A stretch of DNA of 64,000 nucleotides from Amycolatopsis thermophila (lineage in GTDB: Bacteria > Actinomycetota > Actinomycetes > Mycobacteriales > Pseudonocardiaceae). This document shows, one piece after another, positions 9,203-16,751 of the stretch (position 1 is its first letter; each line of letters opens with the position of its first letter). The stretch spans positions 5,084,001-5,148,000 of the forward strand of contig NZ_JAUSUT010000001.1 in NCBI RefSeq assembly GCF_030814215.1. Reading direction: 5' to 3'. The notes beneath the pieces are model-generated. The model saw only the letters and a list, made by a program, of their open reading frames with translations, had not been told where the DNA came from and did not search any database. Both the position numbers and the translations under genes were made by a program.

Positions 9203-9502
9203 TCACCGGAGCAGCTCGAGCCGGACGGTCGCGGTGTCGCCCTCGTCGAGGCCCTCGGCCGTCCGGACGGCGCGCTTGACCGGCAGCACGTAGCGGCCGC
9301 GGGCGCTGTCCGGGAAGATCGACGTGGTCCAGGTGCTCCCGGCGATGCCGGCGCGCACCCGGACCGAGCCGAACCCCCGGCGCGCGGGGCCGGTCCGGTC
9401 GCGGATCTCGTCGGACGCCTCGGCGGGCAGGGTGACGAAGGTCCAGGTGTCGGCGCGGCGGGCGTCCCACACCCACAGCTCGGCGTCGAAAACGTAGTCC
9501 AC
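9203..9502 (-). CDS. DUF1905 family protein
   Basis: A 99-residue protein that looks like the DUF1905 beta-barrel family: it opens with FDAELWVWDARRADTW, contains FVTLPAE, GFGSVRVRAGIAGSTWTTSI and YVLPVKRAVR, and ends in the family-like TVRLELLR. The biochemical role is unknown. It may form a unit with the TfoX-like gene 49 bp upstream. Confidence 0.75.
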   Translation of the reverse strand: MDYVFDAELWVWDARRADTWTFVTLPAEASDEIRDRTGPARRGFGSVRVRAGIAGSTWTTSIFPDSARGRYVLPVKRAVRTAEGLDEGDTATVRLELLR

Positions 9503-9551
9503 GGGCTCAGGATCGCACGGGCCACCGACAGTTCCGGGCCGCCGCCCTCGG

Positions 9552-9887
9552 TCACCGGGCCTTGGCCGGCAGGGACCGCGCGTACGACACGCCCCGCGCG
9601 ACCCACTGTTCGAGCTGCCGCCGGGTACGGACCGCCGGGGCGTCGACCAGGAGCCACCCCGTCATCTCGCGCCCGCGCATCACCATCGGGTGCACGTGGT
9701 CACCGATCAGGGCGTCCCCGTCCGCCGGCTCGACCCGCACCAGCAACCCGCCCTGCGAGCTGGCCGCGACGGACATGTTGCCGTGCACCAGGAACGCCAG
9801 CCCGCCGAACATGGGCTTCTCGGTCATGCCGTCCTCACCGGCCAGCAGCTCCCGGACCCGCTCGGCCAGTTCGCGGTCGTAGGCCAT
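9552..9887 (-). CDS. TfoX N-terminal domain protein
   Basis: A 111-residue stand-alone TfoX_N domain (MAYDRELAERVRELL, then KPMFGGLAFLVHGNM and LLVRVEP). In gamma-proteobacteria this domain is part of the competence regulator TfoX, but single-domain actinobacterial versions are uncharacterised. There is no adjacent competence gene, so I do not infer that role. Confidence 0.78.
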   Translation of the reverse strand: MAYDRELAERVRELLAGEDGMTEKPMFGGLAFLVHGNMSVAASSQGGLLVRVEPADGDALIGDHVHPMVMRGREMTGWLLVDAPAVRTRRQLEQWVARGVSYARSLPAKAR

Positions 9888-9902
9888 GCCCGAGTATCAC
9901 CC

Positions 9903-11294
9903 TCACCGGGTGCTTCGTTCCACCCGGTGCGGATCGGCGCCGCGCCGGACCAGCGGGTACAGCAGCAGGATCACCGCGAGGCTGACCACGCTGAGGTAGA
10001 GCTGCGAGCGCGCGTCCGCGACGAACAGCATGGAGACCACCACGGCGACCGTGCCGGCCAGGGTGAGCCAGCTCAGCCACGGGTAACCCCACATGCGCAG
10101 AGTCAGCCGCTCCGGGGCGGTCCGTTCGAGGGCGCGGCGCATCCGCAGCTGCGAGCCGGCGACGATCGCGTAGACGAACAGCGCCACCGCACCTGCCGAA
10201 TTGATGATGAACGAGAAGATCGTGTCCGGCGCGACGTAGCTCATCACCACCGCCACGTAACCGACCACTGTGGACAGCAGGATCGCCTTCCACGGGACGC
10301 CGCGCCGGTTGACGTCGGCGATCCAGCGCGGCGCCCAGTGGTGGCGGCGCAGGGCGAAGAGCATGCGCGAGGCGGTGTAGAGGCCCGAGTTGAGCACCGA
10401 CAGGGCCGCGGTGAGGACGACGACGCTGACGATCGTCTGCGCCGCCGGGATGCCGAAGCGGCCGAACGCCGCCGCGAACGGGCTGGTGTCGCTGGGCACC
10501 TCGCGCCACGGCGTGATCATCACGATCAGCGCGACCGAGCCGACGTAGAAGAGGATCACGCGCCACACCGTCGCGGCGGTCGCCTTGGCCACGGCCTTCG
10601 CGGGCTCGGCCGACTCGGCGGCGGCGATCGTCACGATCTCGGTACCGAAGTAGGAGAAGATCACGATGACCACGCCGTGCAGGACGGAAAACCCGCCGGT
10701 GGCGAAGAACCCGTCGCGCGCGATGTTGCCGACCGAGAACGACGCGCCCGGCCACAGCCCCAGCACGAACAGCACGCCGATCGCGAGGAAGACGACGATG
10801 GTGGCGACCTTGACGGAGGCCAGCCAGAACTCGGTCTCGCCGAACGAGCGGGCGGACGCGAGGTTGGTCGCGGTCAGCAGCAGCATCAGGACCAGCGAGA
10901 ACACCCACTGCGGCACCTGCGGGACCCAGCCGACGAGGATCTTCGCGCCGGCGACCGCCTCGAACGCCACCACGCCGACCCAGAAGTACCAGTACAGCCA
11001 CCCGATCGTGAACCCGGCCCACCCGCCGAGCGACTCCCGGGCGTACTCCATGAACGAGCCGAGCGCGGGTGAGGCGGTCGCCATCTCGCCGAGCATGCGC
11101 ATGACCAGCACGACGAGCAGGCCGCCGAGTGCGTAGGACAGGACCGCCGCCGGTCCGACCGTGTGCACCACGGCGCCGCTGCCGATGAACAGGCTCGCGC
11201 CGATGATCCCGCCGAGGGCGATCATGCGCACGTGCCGCTGCCGGAGGGTGGGGCGCAGGTTCGCACCGCGCCCGTGTTCGGTGGTCTGGCCCAT
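9903..11294 (-). CDS. Amino acid permease (APC superfamily)
   Basis: A 463-residue permease with about 12 hydrophobic helices. The N-terminus RHVRMIALGGIIGASLFIGS is the signature of the AAP family (GabP, AroP and ProY relatives), with a second family motif around FSYFGTEIVTIAAAES. I placed the start at ATG 11294; frames upstream are compositionally non-coding. It imports an amino acid by proton symport in the cytoplasmic membrane; the substrate cannot be chosen from sequence alone. A decayed transposase lies upstream. Confidence 0.85.
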   Translation of the reverse strand: MGQTTEHGRGANLRPTLRQRHVRMIALGGIIGASLFIGSGAVVHTVGPAAVLSYALGGLLVVLVMRMLGEMATASPALGSFMEYARESLGGWAGFTIGWLYWYFWVGVVAFEAVAGAKILVGWVPQVPQWVFSLVLMLLLTATNLASARSFGETEFWLASVKVATIVVFLAIGVLFVLGLWPGASFSVGNIARDGFFATGGFSVLHGVVIVIFSYFGTEIVTIAAAESAEPAKAVAKATAATVWRVILFYVGSVALIVMITPWREVPSDTSPFAAAFGRFGIPAAQTIVSVVVLTAALSVLNSGLYTASRMLFALRRHHWAPRWIADVNRRGVPWKAILLSTVVGYVAVVMSYVAPDTIFSFIINSAGAVALFVYAIVAGSQLRMRRALERTAPERLTLRMWGYPWLSWLTLAGTVAVVVSMLFVADARSQLYLSVVSLAVILLLYPLVRRGADPHRVERSTR

Positions 11295-11426
11295 TCTCAC
11301 GATCTTGACAGGGAAACGGTGAATGAGGAACCGGATTGGGCCGGGTGGGGCAGTGCGCTGCGCCGGGTGGCGGTCCCGCGGTCGGGCGGTTCGGGGCGGC
11401 GCCCGGCGTGAGCGCGACCGCGCCGG

Positions 11427-11836
11427 GGGATGTGCACGATGCCTGCCTCCACGGTGCACCGCGTGCTGGTGCGCCACGGGATGCCCAAGCCGGCCTGGCC
11501 GGGTCGTCCCGCCGGCGAGCCGATCTGCCGCTCCGAGCGGGACCGGCCCGGCGAGTTGGTGCACGTCGATGTGGAGAAACTTGGACGGCTGCGCGAGGGC
11601 GGCGGGTGGTGGGCCTGGCCTGCCGCCGCTCTCGCGCCTTCCGCGCCGCGGCCACCGAGATTCGGTGCCGCTCAACGCTTCACCCCGCGCCTACCGACCC
11701 CGAACCAACGGCAAAGCCGAACGCTTCAACCGCACCCCGGCCGAAGAATGGGCGCACGCCCAACCTTTCCACCACGACAACCACCACCGTGCCCACACCA
11801 GCCGCGTCGACGACCTCGCTGGGCGCTACACCCTAG
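11427..11836 (+). pseudogene. Decayed IS481-family transposase remnant
   Basis: Two pieces in different frames match the IS481 transposase at 23680-26023. The first (about 11439-11610) includes ASTVHRVLVRHGMPKP and ERDRPGELVHVDVEKLGR. The second (about 11675-11815) has RPRTNGKAERFNRTPAEEWA. Roughly 100 codons of the catalytic middle are missing and the frame shifts, so it cannot work. Its right edge ctacaccCTAG at 11833-11836 resembles the right end of the other IS481 copy and coincides with the stop codon of the convergent gene. Confidence 0.75.
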
Positions 11837-12570
11837 CGGCGGCGTGGCTTGCCCCGCTTGCCGCCCCGCTGGCCCGAGCCGCGCTGGCCCGAGCCCCGCT
11901 GGCGCGACGGTTCGCGTTCCTCGGCCGGGCGCTTGGCCTTCGACTGCTTCGGCGCCGGCGGGCGGCCGCGCGTGCTGTTCACGGTGCGGCCGCGCACGAT
12001 GCCGATGAAGTGCTCCATCAGGTCGGTCGTCTCGTCCTCGGGCCAGGACAGCGCCACCCGCGACTGCGGGGCGTCCACCAGTGGCCGGTAGGTCAGGTCG
12101 CGCCGGTGGTGCAGCCGCGCCAGCGACTGCGGAACGACCAGCACACCCACACCCGCCGCGACCAGTTCGATCGCCTCGCCCGTCGTGGCGGGGCGGTGGA
12201 GCGCCGGCCGGCCCGGGGGCTGTGCCCAGTCCAGGGTGTCGTCGAGCGGGTGCAGCACGACCTCGTCCGCCAGGTCCCCGGCCGTCACCTCGTCGGCGGC
12301 GGCCACCAGGTGGTCCTTGGGAACCACGACGACGGTCGTCTCCGTGTACAGCGGGATGGCGTGCAGGCCCTCGCGGTCCGTCGGCAGGCGCAGCAGGACC
12401 GCGTCGGCGTGCCGGTCGCGCGCCAGGCCGGCCGCCGCCGCGGCGGAGACCTGCACCAGGCGCAGCGGAACCCCGGGTGTGCGCTCCTCCCAGATGCGCA
12501 CCCACTTGCCCGGCGTCACCCCCGGGACGTAGCCGAGCGTGAACGAGGGCGCTGCGTCCGGCTCTGTCAC
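11833..12570 (-). CDS. LysR-type substrate-binding domain protein without HTH
   Basis: A 245-residue protein that begins directly in the effector-binding domain of a LysR regulator (FTLGYVPGVTPGKWVRIWEE) and continues to EDETTDLMEHFIGIV; no DNA-binding helix-turn-helix precedes it. The C-terminal 40 residues are a basic, low-complexity tail with repeated QRGSG units. The stop TAG lies in the CTAG of the neighbouring IS481 remnant. It is divergent from a DUF5997 gene (56 bp between starts), a pairing I recall from other actinobacteria. It may be a ligand-responsive partner protein; function unknown. Confidence 0.75.
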   Translation of the reverse strand: MTEPDAAPSFTLGYVPGVTPGKWVRIWEERTPGVPLRLVQVSAAAAAGLARDRHADAVLLRLPTDREGLHAIPLYTETTVVVVPKDHLVAAADEVTAGDLADEVVLHPLDDTLDWAQPPGRPALHRPATTGEAIELVAAGVGVLVVPQSLARLHHRRDLTYRPLVDAPQSRVALSWPEDETTDLMEHFIGIVRGRTVNSTRGRPPAPKQSKAKRPAEEREPSRQRGSGQRGSGQRGGKRGKPRRR

Positions 12571-12626
12571 CAGCCCAGGTTACCGGCCGTGACCGGCGCG
12601 CCCGCACGCTCGATACCCTGGACGCC

Positions 12627-12998
12627 ATGACGTCGCGAAAGACCCCCCAGACGATGAAGCCGGCGACGGCGGCGAAGAAGCTGGGCGTGTACCTCGGAGC
12701 CACCCCCGCGGAGTTCCAGGAGGGTGTCGTCTCCCGCGACGAGCTCAACGCCCTGCAGGCCGACCCGCCCGAGTGGCTGCGCGAGCTGCGCCGCAACGGC
12801 CCGCACCCCCGCCCGGTCGTCGCCGCGAAGCTGGGCGTGTCCATCGGCGGGCTCGCCCGTGGCGGCATCACCGACCCGCTCACCACCGAGCAGATCAACG
12901 CGATCAAGGCCGACAACCCGGAGTGGCTCCAGCGTGAACGCGCCACGCACGCCGAGGTGCGCAAGGAAGCGGCGCGGCAGAAGAACCAGCAGGGGTGA
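12627..12998 (+). CDS. DUF5997 family protein
   Basis: A 123-residue basic protein with an internal duplication: AAKKLGVYLGATPAEFQEG followed by a similar AAKLGVSIGGLARGGIT, each leading into a PEWL(R/Q) segment at about residues 50 and 102. It matches the uncharacterised actinobacterial family DUF5997. Its divergent pairing with the HTH-less LysR-type effector protein suggests the two act together, perhaps with DUF5997 as the nucleic-acid-binding part; that is inference only. Confidence 0.75.
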   Translation: MTSRKTPQTMKPATAAKKLGVYLGATPAEFQEGVVSRDELNALQADPPEWLRELRRNGPHPRPVVAAKLGVSIGGLARGGITDPLTTEQINAIKADNPEWLQRERATHAEVRKEAARQKNQQG

Positions 12999-13023
12999 CC
13001 CGGGCGGCGTGAGCCCGCTTGCC

Positions 13024-13068
13024 AAGCGGAACACTGCTCCGTATCGTTAACGGAGCAATGTTCCGCTT
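13024..13068. promoter_or_regulatory. 45-bp inverted repeat upstream of the LLM oxidoreductase
   Basis: Arms aagcggaacactgctccgt (13024-13042) and acggagcaatgttccgctt (13050-13068) are complementary at 18 of 19 positions around a 7-base centre. The sequence ends 24 bp before the start codon at 13092. Length and symmetry fit a TetR-type operator overlapping the promoter, though no TetR gene is adjacent. It could also act as an RNA hairpin in the leader. Confidence 0.6.
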
Positions 13069-13091
13069 GTTTCGCGCGCCAAGGAGCACCC

Positions 13092-13967
13092 ATGTCGCAG
13101 ACACCCCGGTTCGGGATCATGACCGCACCCATGCAGGTCGGCTACCAGGACATCCTGCGGGTCTGGCGGGAGGCGGACACGGTCCCGGAGATCGAGCACG
13201 CGTGGCTGTTCGACCACCTCCTGCCCATCGCCGGGCCGGTGGACGGGCCGATCCACGAGGGCTGGACCCTGCTGTCGGCCCTGGCGGCGAGCACGAGGCG
13301 GCTGCGGCTCGGTCTGCTCGTCACCAGCAACCGGTTCCGCCCGCCCGCGATGCTCGCCAAGATCGCGACGACCGTCGACGTCGTGTCCGGCGGGCGGCTC
13401 GACTTCGGCATCGGCGTCGGCTCGCGGCCGAGCCACCCGCTGGCCCGGCGCGAGTACGAGGCGCACGGCCTGGCGTACGAGGACGCCGGCGACGCCGTGG
13501 CGCGGTTCGCCGAGGCGTGTGTGGTGATCCGTCGCTTGTGGACGGAGGACGAGCCGTTCGACTTCCACGGCGAGCACGTCCGGCTCACCGGGGCGTTCGG
13601 CAACCCGAAGCCGGTGCAGCGCCCCCACCCGCCGATCGTGATCGGCGGCCGCTCGTCCGCGACGCTGCGGGTGGTCGCCGAGCACGCCGACGTGTGGAAC
13701 ATCCCGGGCGGCGGCGACATCGAGGACGTCGTCAGCCGCAGCGCGCTGCTGGACCGCTACTGCGGTGAGATCGGGCGCGACCCCGGCGAGATCACCCGGT
13801 CGATCTTCCTGCCCGTGTCCTACGAGCAGCCCGGCGAGACCCGCGGCGCGATCAAGGAAGCGCTGGACGCCGGCTTCACGCACCTCGTGCTGGGGCTGAC
13901 GCCGCCCTACCCCGAGCGGGTCGCGCAGTGGGTGGCGGACGAGCTGATCACGCGCACGCGAGCCTGA
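13092..13967 (+). CDS. LLM-class F420-dependent oxidoreductase
   Basis: A 291-residue luciferase-like monooxygenase-fold protein. Typical LLM features are LRLGLLVTSNRFRPPAMLAK (TIM-barrel strand with the cofactor region), VVSGGRLDFGIGVGS, and the substrate-side PHPPIVIGG followed by VAEHADVWN. Actinobacterial members usually bind coenzyme F420 rather than FMN; substrate unknown. The start is the ATG at 13092 behind aaggag. The long palindrome just upstream implies specific repression. Confidence 0.82.
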   Translation: MSQTPRFGIMTAPMQVGYQDILRVWREADTVPEIEHAWLFDHLLPIAGPVDGPIHEGWTLLSALAASTRRLRLGLLVTSNRFRPPAMLAKIATTVDVVSGGRLDFGIGVGSRPSHPLARREYEAHGLAYEDAGDAVARFAEACVVIRRLWTEDEPFDFHGEHVRLTGAFGNPKPVQRPHPPIVIGGRSSATLRVVAEHADVWNIPGGGDIEDVVSRSALLDRYCGEIGRDPGEITRSIFLPVSYEQPGETRGAIKEALDAGFTHLVLGLTPPYPERVAQWVADELITRTRA

Positions 13968-14600
13968 CCGGCGGCGGTGGTGTTGCTCGGCTCGATTCGC
14001 GCGGCGACGGCGGGTGGATCAGGCGGGAGCCGCGGCGCGCGGCGGCCGCGGGTGGATCGCGCGGCGCGCTGCGGGCACGGAACGCACGGCCCGCGGCGGC
14101 GCGGCACGCGGGAGCGGGGGGCGGCGCGGGCTCGGCGGCGACGTGCGGCAGCGGGCGCACGGCACGTCGGTCCCGAACCGCCGCGGATGGTCTCGGGTGT
14201 GCCGACCGTGGGCCTGGTCGGCTGGCGGTGGCGCTCGGCTCGATGCGCACGGCGACGGCAGGTGGATCGCGCGGTGCGCTCCGGGCACGGAACGCACGGC
14301 CTGCTTCGGCGGGGCGCGCGGCGGCCGCGGGAGCGGCGGCGGGGGAGCTGCGGCGCGGGCTCGGCCGCGACGTGCGGCAACGGGCGCACGGCACGTCGGT
14401 TCTGCGCCGCTGTGGATGGTCTTGGATGTGCTGACCGCGGGCCTGACCGGCGGGCGGTGGCGCTGCTCGGCACGATGCCCACGGCGACCGCGGAGGGTGG
14501 ATCGCGCGGGCGTGTGTGGGAGCTGCTGCGTCCGCGGAAGCTGCGTGCGCAGCCGCGAGTCGCGACGTGCGGCAGCGGGCGCATGGCACGTCAGTCCTGC
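13968..14600. repeat. Three imperfect ~230-bp direct repeats
   Basis: Three diverged copies begin at about 13968, 14205 and 14432. Each contains tggatcgcgcgg and ends with a conserved hairpin core, gacgtgcggcagcgggcgca followed by cggcacgtc (about 14139, 14370 and 14565), whose ends GACGTGC and GCACGTC are inverted repeats. The third copy runs into the last codons of the second ECF42 gene. Frames across it give only Arg/Ala/Gly-rich translations, so I treat it as non-coding. Confidence 0.7.
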
Positions 14601-15811
14601 TCCGCCGCGCGGCGGTGCAGGTAGCGCTGCTGCGCGAGGTTCGACGTGCGCTCGGCGGCGGCGAGGAACGCCTCGCGCGCCGCGACGGGGTCTCCGGTCT
14701 GCTCCAGCAGGTGCCCGCGCACCGAATGCCACCGGTGATCGCCGGCCAGGGCGTCGGCCAGCGGGTCGAGGCAGCGCAGCCCCGCGGACGGCCCGTGCAC
14801 CATCGCGACCGCGACCGCGTGGTTCAGCCGTACCACCGGGTTGTCCTGGATCCGCAGCAGAACCCCGTACAGGGCGAGGATCTGCGGCCAGTCCGTGCTC
14901 GCCGCGTCGGGCGCCTCGTCGTGGACCGCGGCGATCGCCGCCTGCAGCTGGTACGGGCCGGGCCGGCGGCCCGGCAGGACTTCGCTCAGCAGAGCCACCC
15001 CTTCCGCGATCTGCGAGCGCAGCCACCGTCCGCGGTCCTGCTCGGCCATCGGGATCAGCTCACCGCCCGGCCCGGTGCGGGCGGGCCGCCGGGCATCGGT
15101 CAGCAGCATCAGCGCCAGCAGTCCCGCGACCTCACCGTCGCCGGGCAGCAGCCGCCGCAGCAGGCGCGTCAGGCGGATCGCCTCGGCAGCGAGTTCGACC
15201 CGCTGCAGGCTGGACCCGGTGGTGCCGGCGTAGCCTTCGTTGAAGATCAGGTACAGCACGTGCAGAACCGCGGCGAGACGCCCGGCGCGTTCCGCCTCCG
15301 CCGGCAGCCGGAACCGGATCCCGCTCTCGCCGATCCGGCGCTTGGCGCGGGTGATCCGCCGCGTCATCGTCGCCTCCGGGACGAGGAACGCGCGCGCGAT
15401 CTCGGCGGTGGTCAACCCGGCCACGGCCCGCAGCGTGAGCGCGATCTGCGACGCGGGGGACAGGGCGGGGTGGCAGCACAGGAAGAGCAGCACCAGGGTG
15501 TCGTCCCCGTCGGGCGGCCGGTCCGCCGCGGGCGCGAGCCAGTCACCCGGCAGGATCCGCTGAGCGACGGTGTCCTCGCGGCGCCGCCTGGCCTGTTCGG
15601 CGCGCAGCAGATCGGTGAGCTTGTTCGCCGCGACGCGCACCAGCCAGCCGCGCGGGTGCTCAGGCACCTCCCGCCACTGCGTCGCCGCCGCGAGCAGCGC
15701 CTCCTGCACGGCGTCCTCGGCGAGGTCGAAGTGCCCGTACCGGCGCACCACCGCGCCCAGGACCTGCGGCGCGAGCGTGCGCAGCAGGTCCTCGACGCCG
15801 GTGGCGGTCAC
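14591..15811 (-). CDS. Second ECF42-group sigma factor
   Basis: A 406-residue paralogue of the sigma factor at 901-2124. It has sigma-2 (RRYGHFDLAEDAVQEALLAA), sigma-4 (GLTTAEIARAFLVPEATMTR) and the long C-terminal TPR-like extension (GPYQLQAAIAAVHDEAPDA, NHAVAVAMVHGPSAGL). The start is GTG at 15811, overlapping the DGPF stop by 4 bp (GTGA). Here no AhpD-like gene follows; instead the gene ends in the repeat array. Divergence from the first copy suggests separate promoters and targets. Confidence 0.87.
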   Translation of the reverse strand: MTATGVEDLLRTLAPQVLGAVVRRYGHFDLAEDAVQEALLAAATQWREVPEHPRGWLVRVAANKLTDLLRAEQARRRREDTVAQRILPGDWLAPAADRPPDGDDTLVLLFLCCHPALSPASQIALTLRAVAGLTTAEIARAFLVPEATMTRRITRAKRRIGESGIRFRLPAEAERAGRLAAVLHVLYLIFNEGYAGTTGSSLQRVELAAEAIRLTRLLRRLLPGDGEVAGLLALMLLTDARRPARTGPGGELIPMAEQDRGRWLRSQIAEGVALLSEVLPGRRPGPYQLQAAIAAVHDEAPDAASTDWPQILALYGVLLRIQDNPVVRLNHAVAVAMVHGPSAGLRCLDPLADALAGDHRWHSVRGHLLEQTGDPVAAREAFLAAAERTSNLAQQRYLHRRAAEQD

Positions 15812-16233
15812 AGGTCCGCGTCCGCCTCGGGCGGCCCCGCGATGGGCCGGATGTCGACGTACCAGTCGTGGTCCAGCACCGCACCCTCCGGGTGCGGCGT
15901 GTCGGCGAGCCGGGCGGCGATCTCGGTGGCCCGGTCGAAGTCCGCGCAGTCGACGATCGTGTACCCGGCGAGCACCTCCTGCGTCTCCGGGTAGGGGCCG
16001 TCGGTGACCACGGGCGCGCCGTCGCGCAGCTGGACCCGGCGCGTGTGGGCCGGCGCGTCCAGCCCTCTGGCCTCGACGAACTCGCCCGAGGCGACCAGCT
16101 CCTCGTTCCATTTCGTCATGAACTCGTGCAGCGCGGCCAGGTCCTCCGGCGACCAGGCCGGGGTGCCGGTGTCCCGGCCGACCAGCATGTCGTACTCCCG
16201 CTGCGACCCGTACATCATGATCATGTACTTCAC
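15808..16233 (-). CDS. Second DGPF-domain (YCII-related) protein
   Basis: A 141-residue protein of the DGPF family beginning KYMIMMYGSQREYDM, with the motif as VTDGPYPE, i.e. DGPY in place of DGPF. The start codon is GTG at 16231-16233. It is the first gene of the second ECF42 operon and overlaps the sigma gene by 4 bp. It is longer than its paralogue at 2105-2491, mainly through an acidic C-terminal end. Confidence 0.83.
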   Translation of the reverse strand: MKYMIMMYGSQREYDMLVGRDTGTPAWSPEDLAALHEFMTKWNEELVASGEFVEARGLDAPAHTRRVQLRDGAPVVTDGPYPETQEVLAGYTIVDCADFDRATEIAARLADTPHPEGAVLDHDWYVDIRPIAGPPEADADL

Positions 16234-16281
16234 GGTGTCTCCTCTCCGCCCGGCGCCGTGGTGGCGCCCCCGCAGAGGGAC

Positions 16282-16308
16282 ATCGGCACCGTCACGGGAT
16301 TCCGGACA
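16282..16308 (-). promoter_or_regulatory. Putative ECF42-type promoter, second copy
   Basis: On the minus strand TGTCCG (16308-16303) is followed after 17 bp by CGAT (16285-16282), about 50 bp upstream of the DGPF GTG. It matches the TGTCGA/CGWC pattern of the first operon in position and spacing, with two -35 mismatches. Confidence 0.4.
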
Positions 16309-16479
16309 TCACCGGCGAACCCAGTATCCTCGCTCGCCCTTGACGCAACCCATCGGTTGCACGCCCGCGAAGGTGTGGGTTTCCGGCAGGACCTGCGGAT
16401 CGAACGCGCGGAGGAGCCGCGCGTGTTCGCCTTCACCTGACGCCGCGGCGGTCGCCGAACAGGTCGTCGTCGCGCTGGG

Positions 16480-16720
16480 GTCCTGGCCGCGCTCGCCCGC
16501 GCCCGGGACGCGATGGCCACCCGGCGGCGGCGCATGCCGTGGGTCGCCGTGGAGCCCGCCCACGCCTGCGTCGGCTGTTCACTGGTCGCCGACCAGGTCG
16601 CGCACGTCGCCCAGCTCAACGCCCGCGACACCACCCTGGTGTTCGCCTCGCGCGCGCCACAACCCGGCACCAACGCGTTCATCCGGGACGGCGACCGCGA
16701 GCTACCTCGACATCACTGTG
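16480..16720 (+). pseudogene. DUF899 (thioredoxin-like) gene fragment
   Basis: A stretch translating as RRRRMPWVAVEPAH, then CVGCSLVADQVAHVAQLNAR and DTTLVFASRAP, resembles the core of DUF899 family proteins. It lacks a plausible start and the family's middle section. A later motif like SYLDIT appears only in another frame near 16700. It is probably a decayed or internally deleted gene between the second ECF42 operon and the MFS gene; nothing else of note was seen from 16309 to 16480. Confidence 0.5.
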
Positions 16721-16751
16721 AATGGTGGCACTGGCACGACGATCACCCCGC

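Noticed and set aside
6921-9657. Long minus-strand open frames opposite gcoAB
   Set aside because: They are antisense shadows created by high third-position GC in gcoA and gcoB; translations lack family motifs.
13968-14600. Open frames of 170-400 codons across the repeats
   Set aside because: They are Arg/Ala/Gly-rich, exist in several frames at once, lack ribosome binding sites and follow the repeat structure rather than codon bias.
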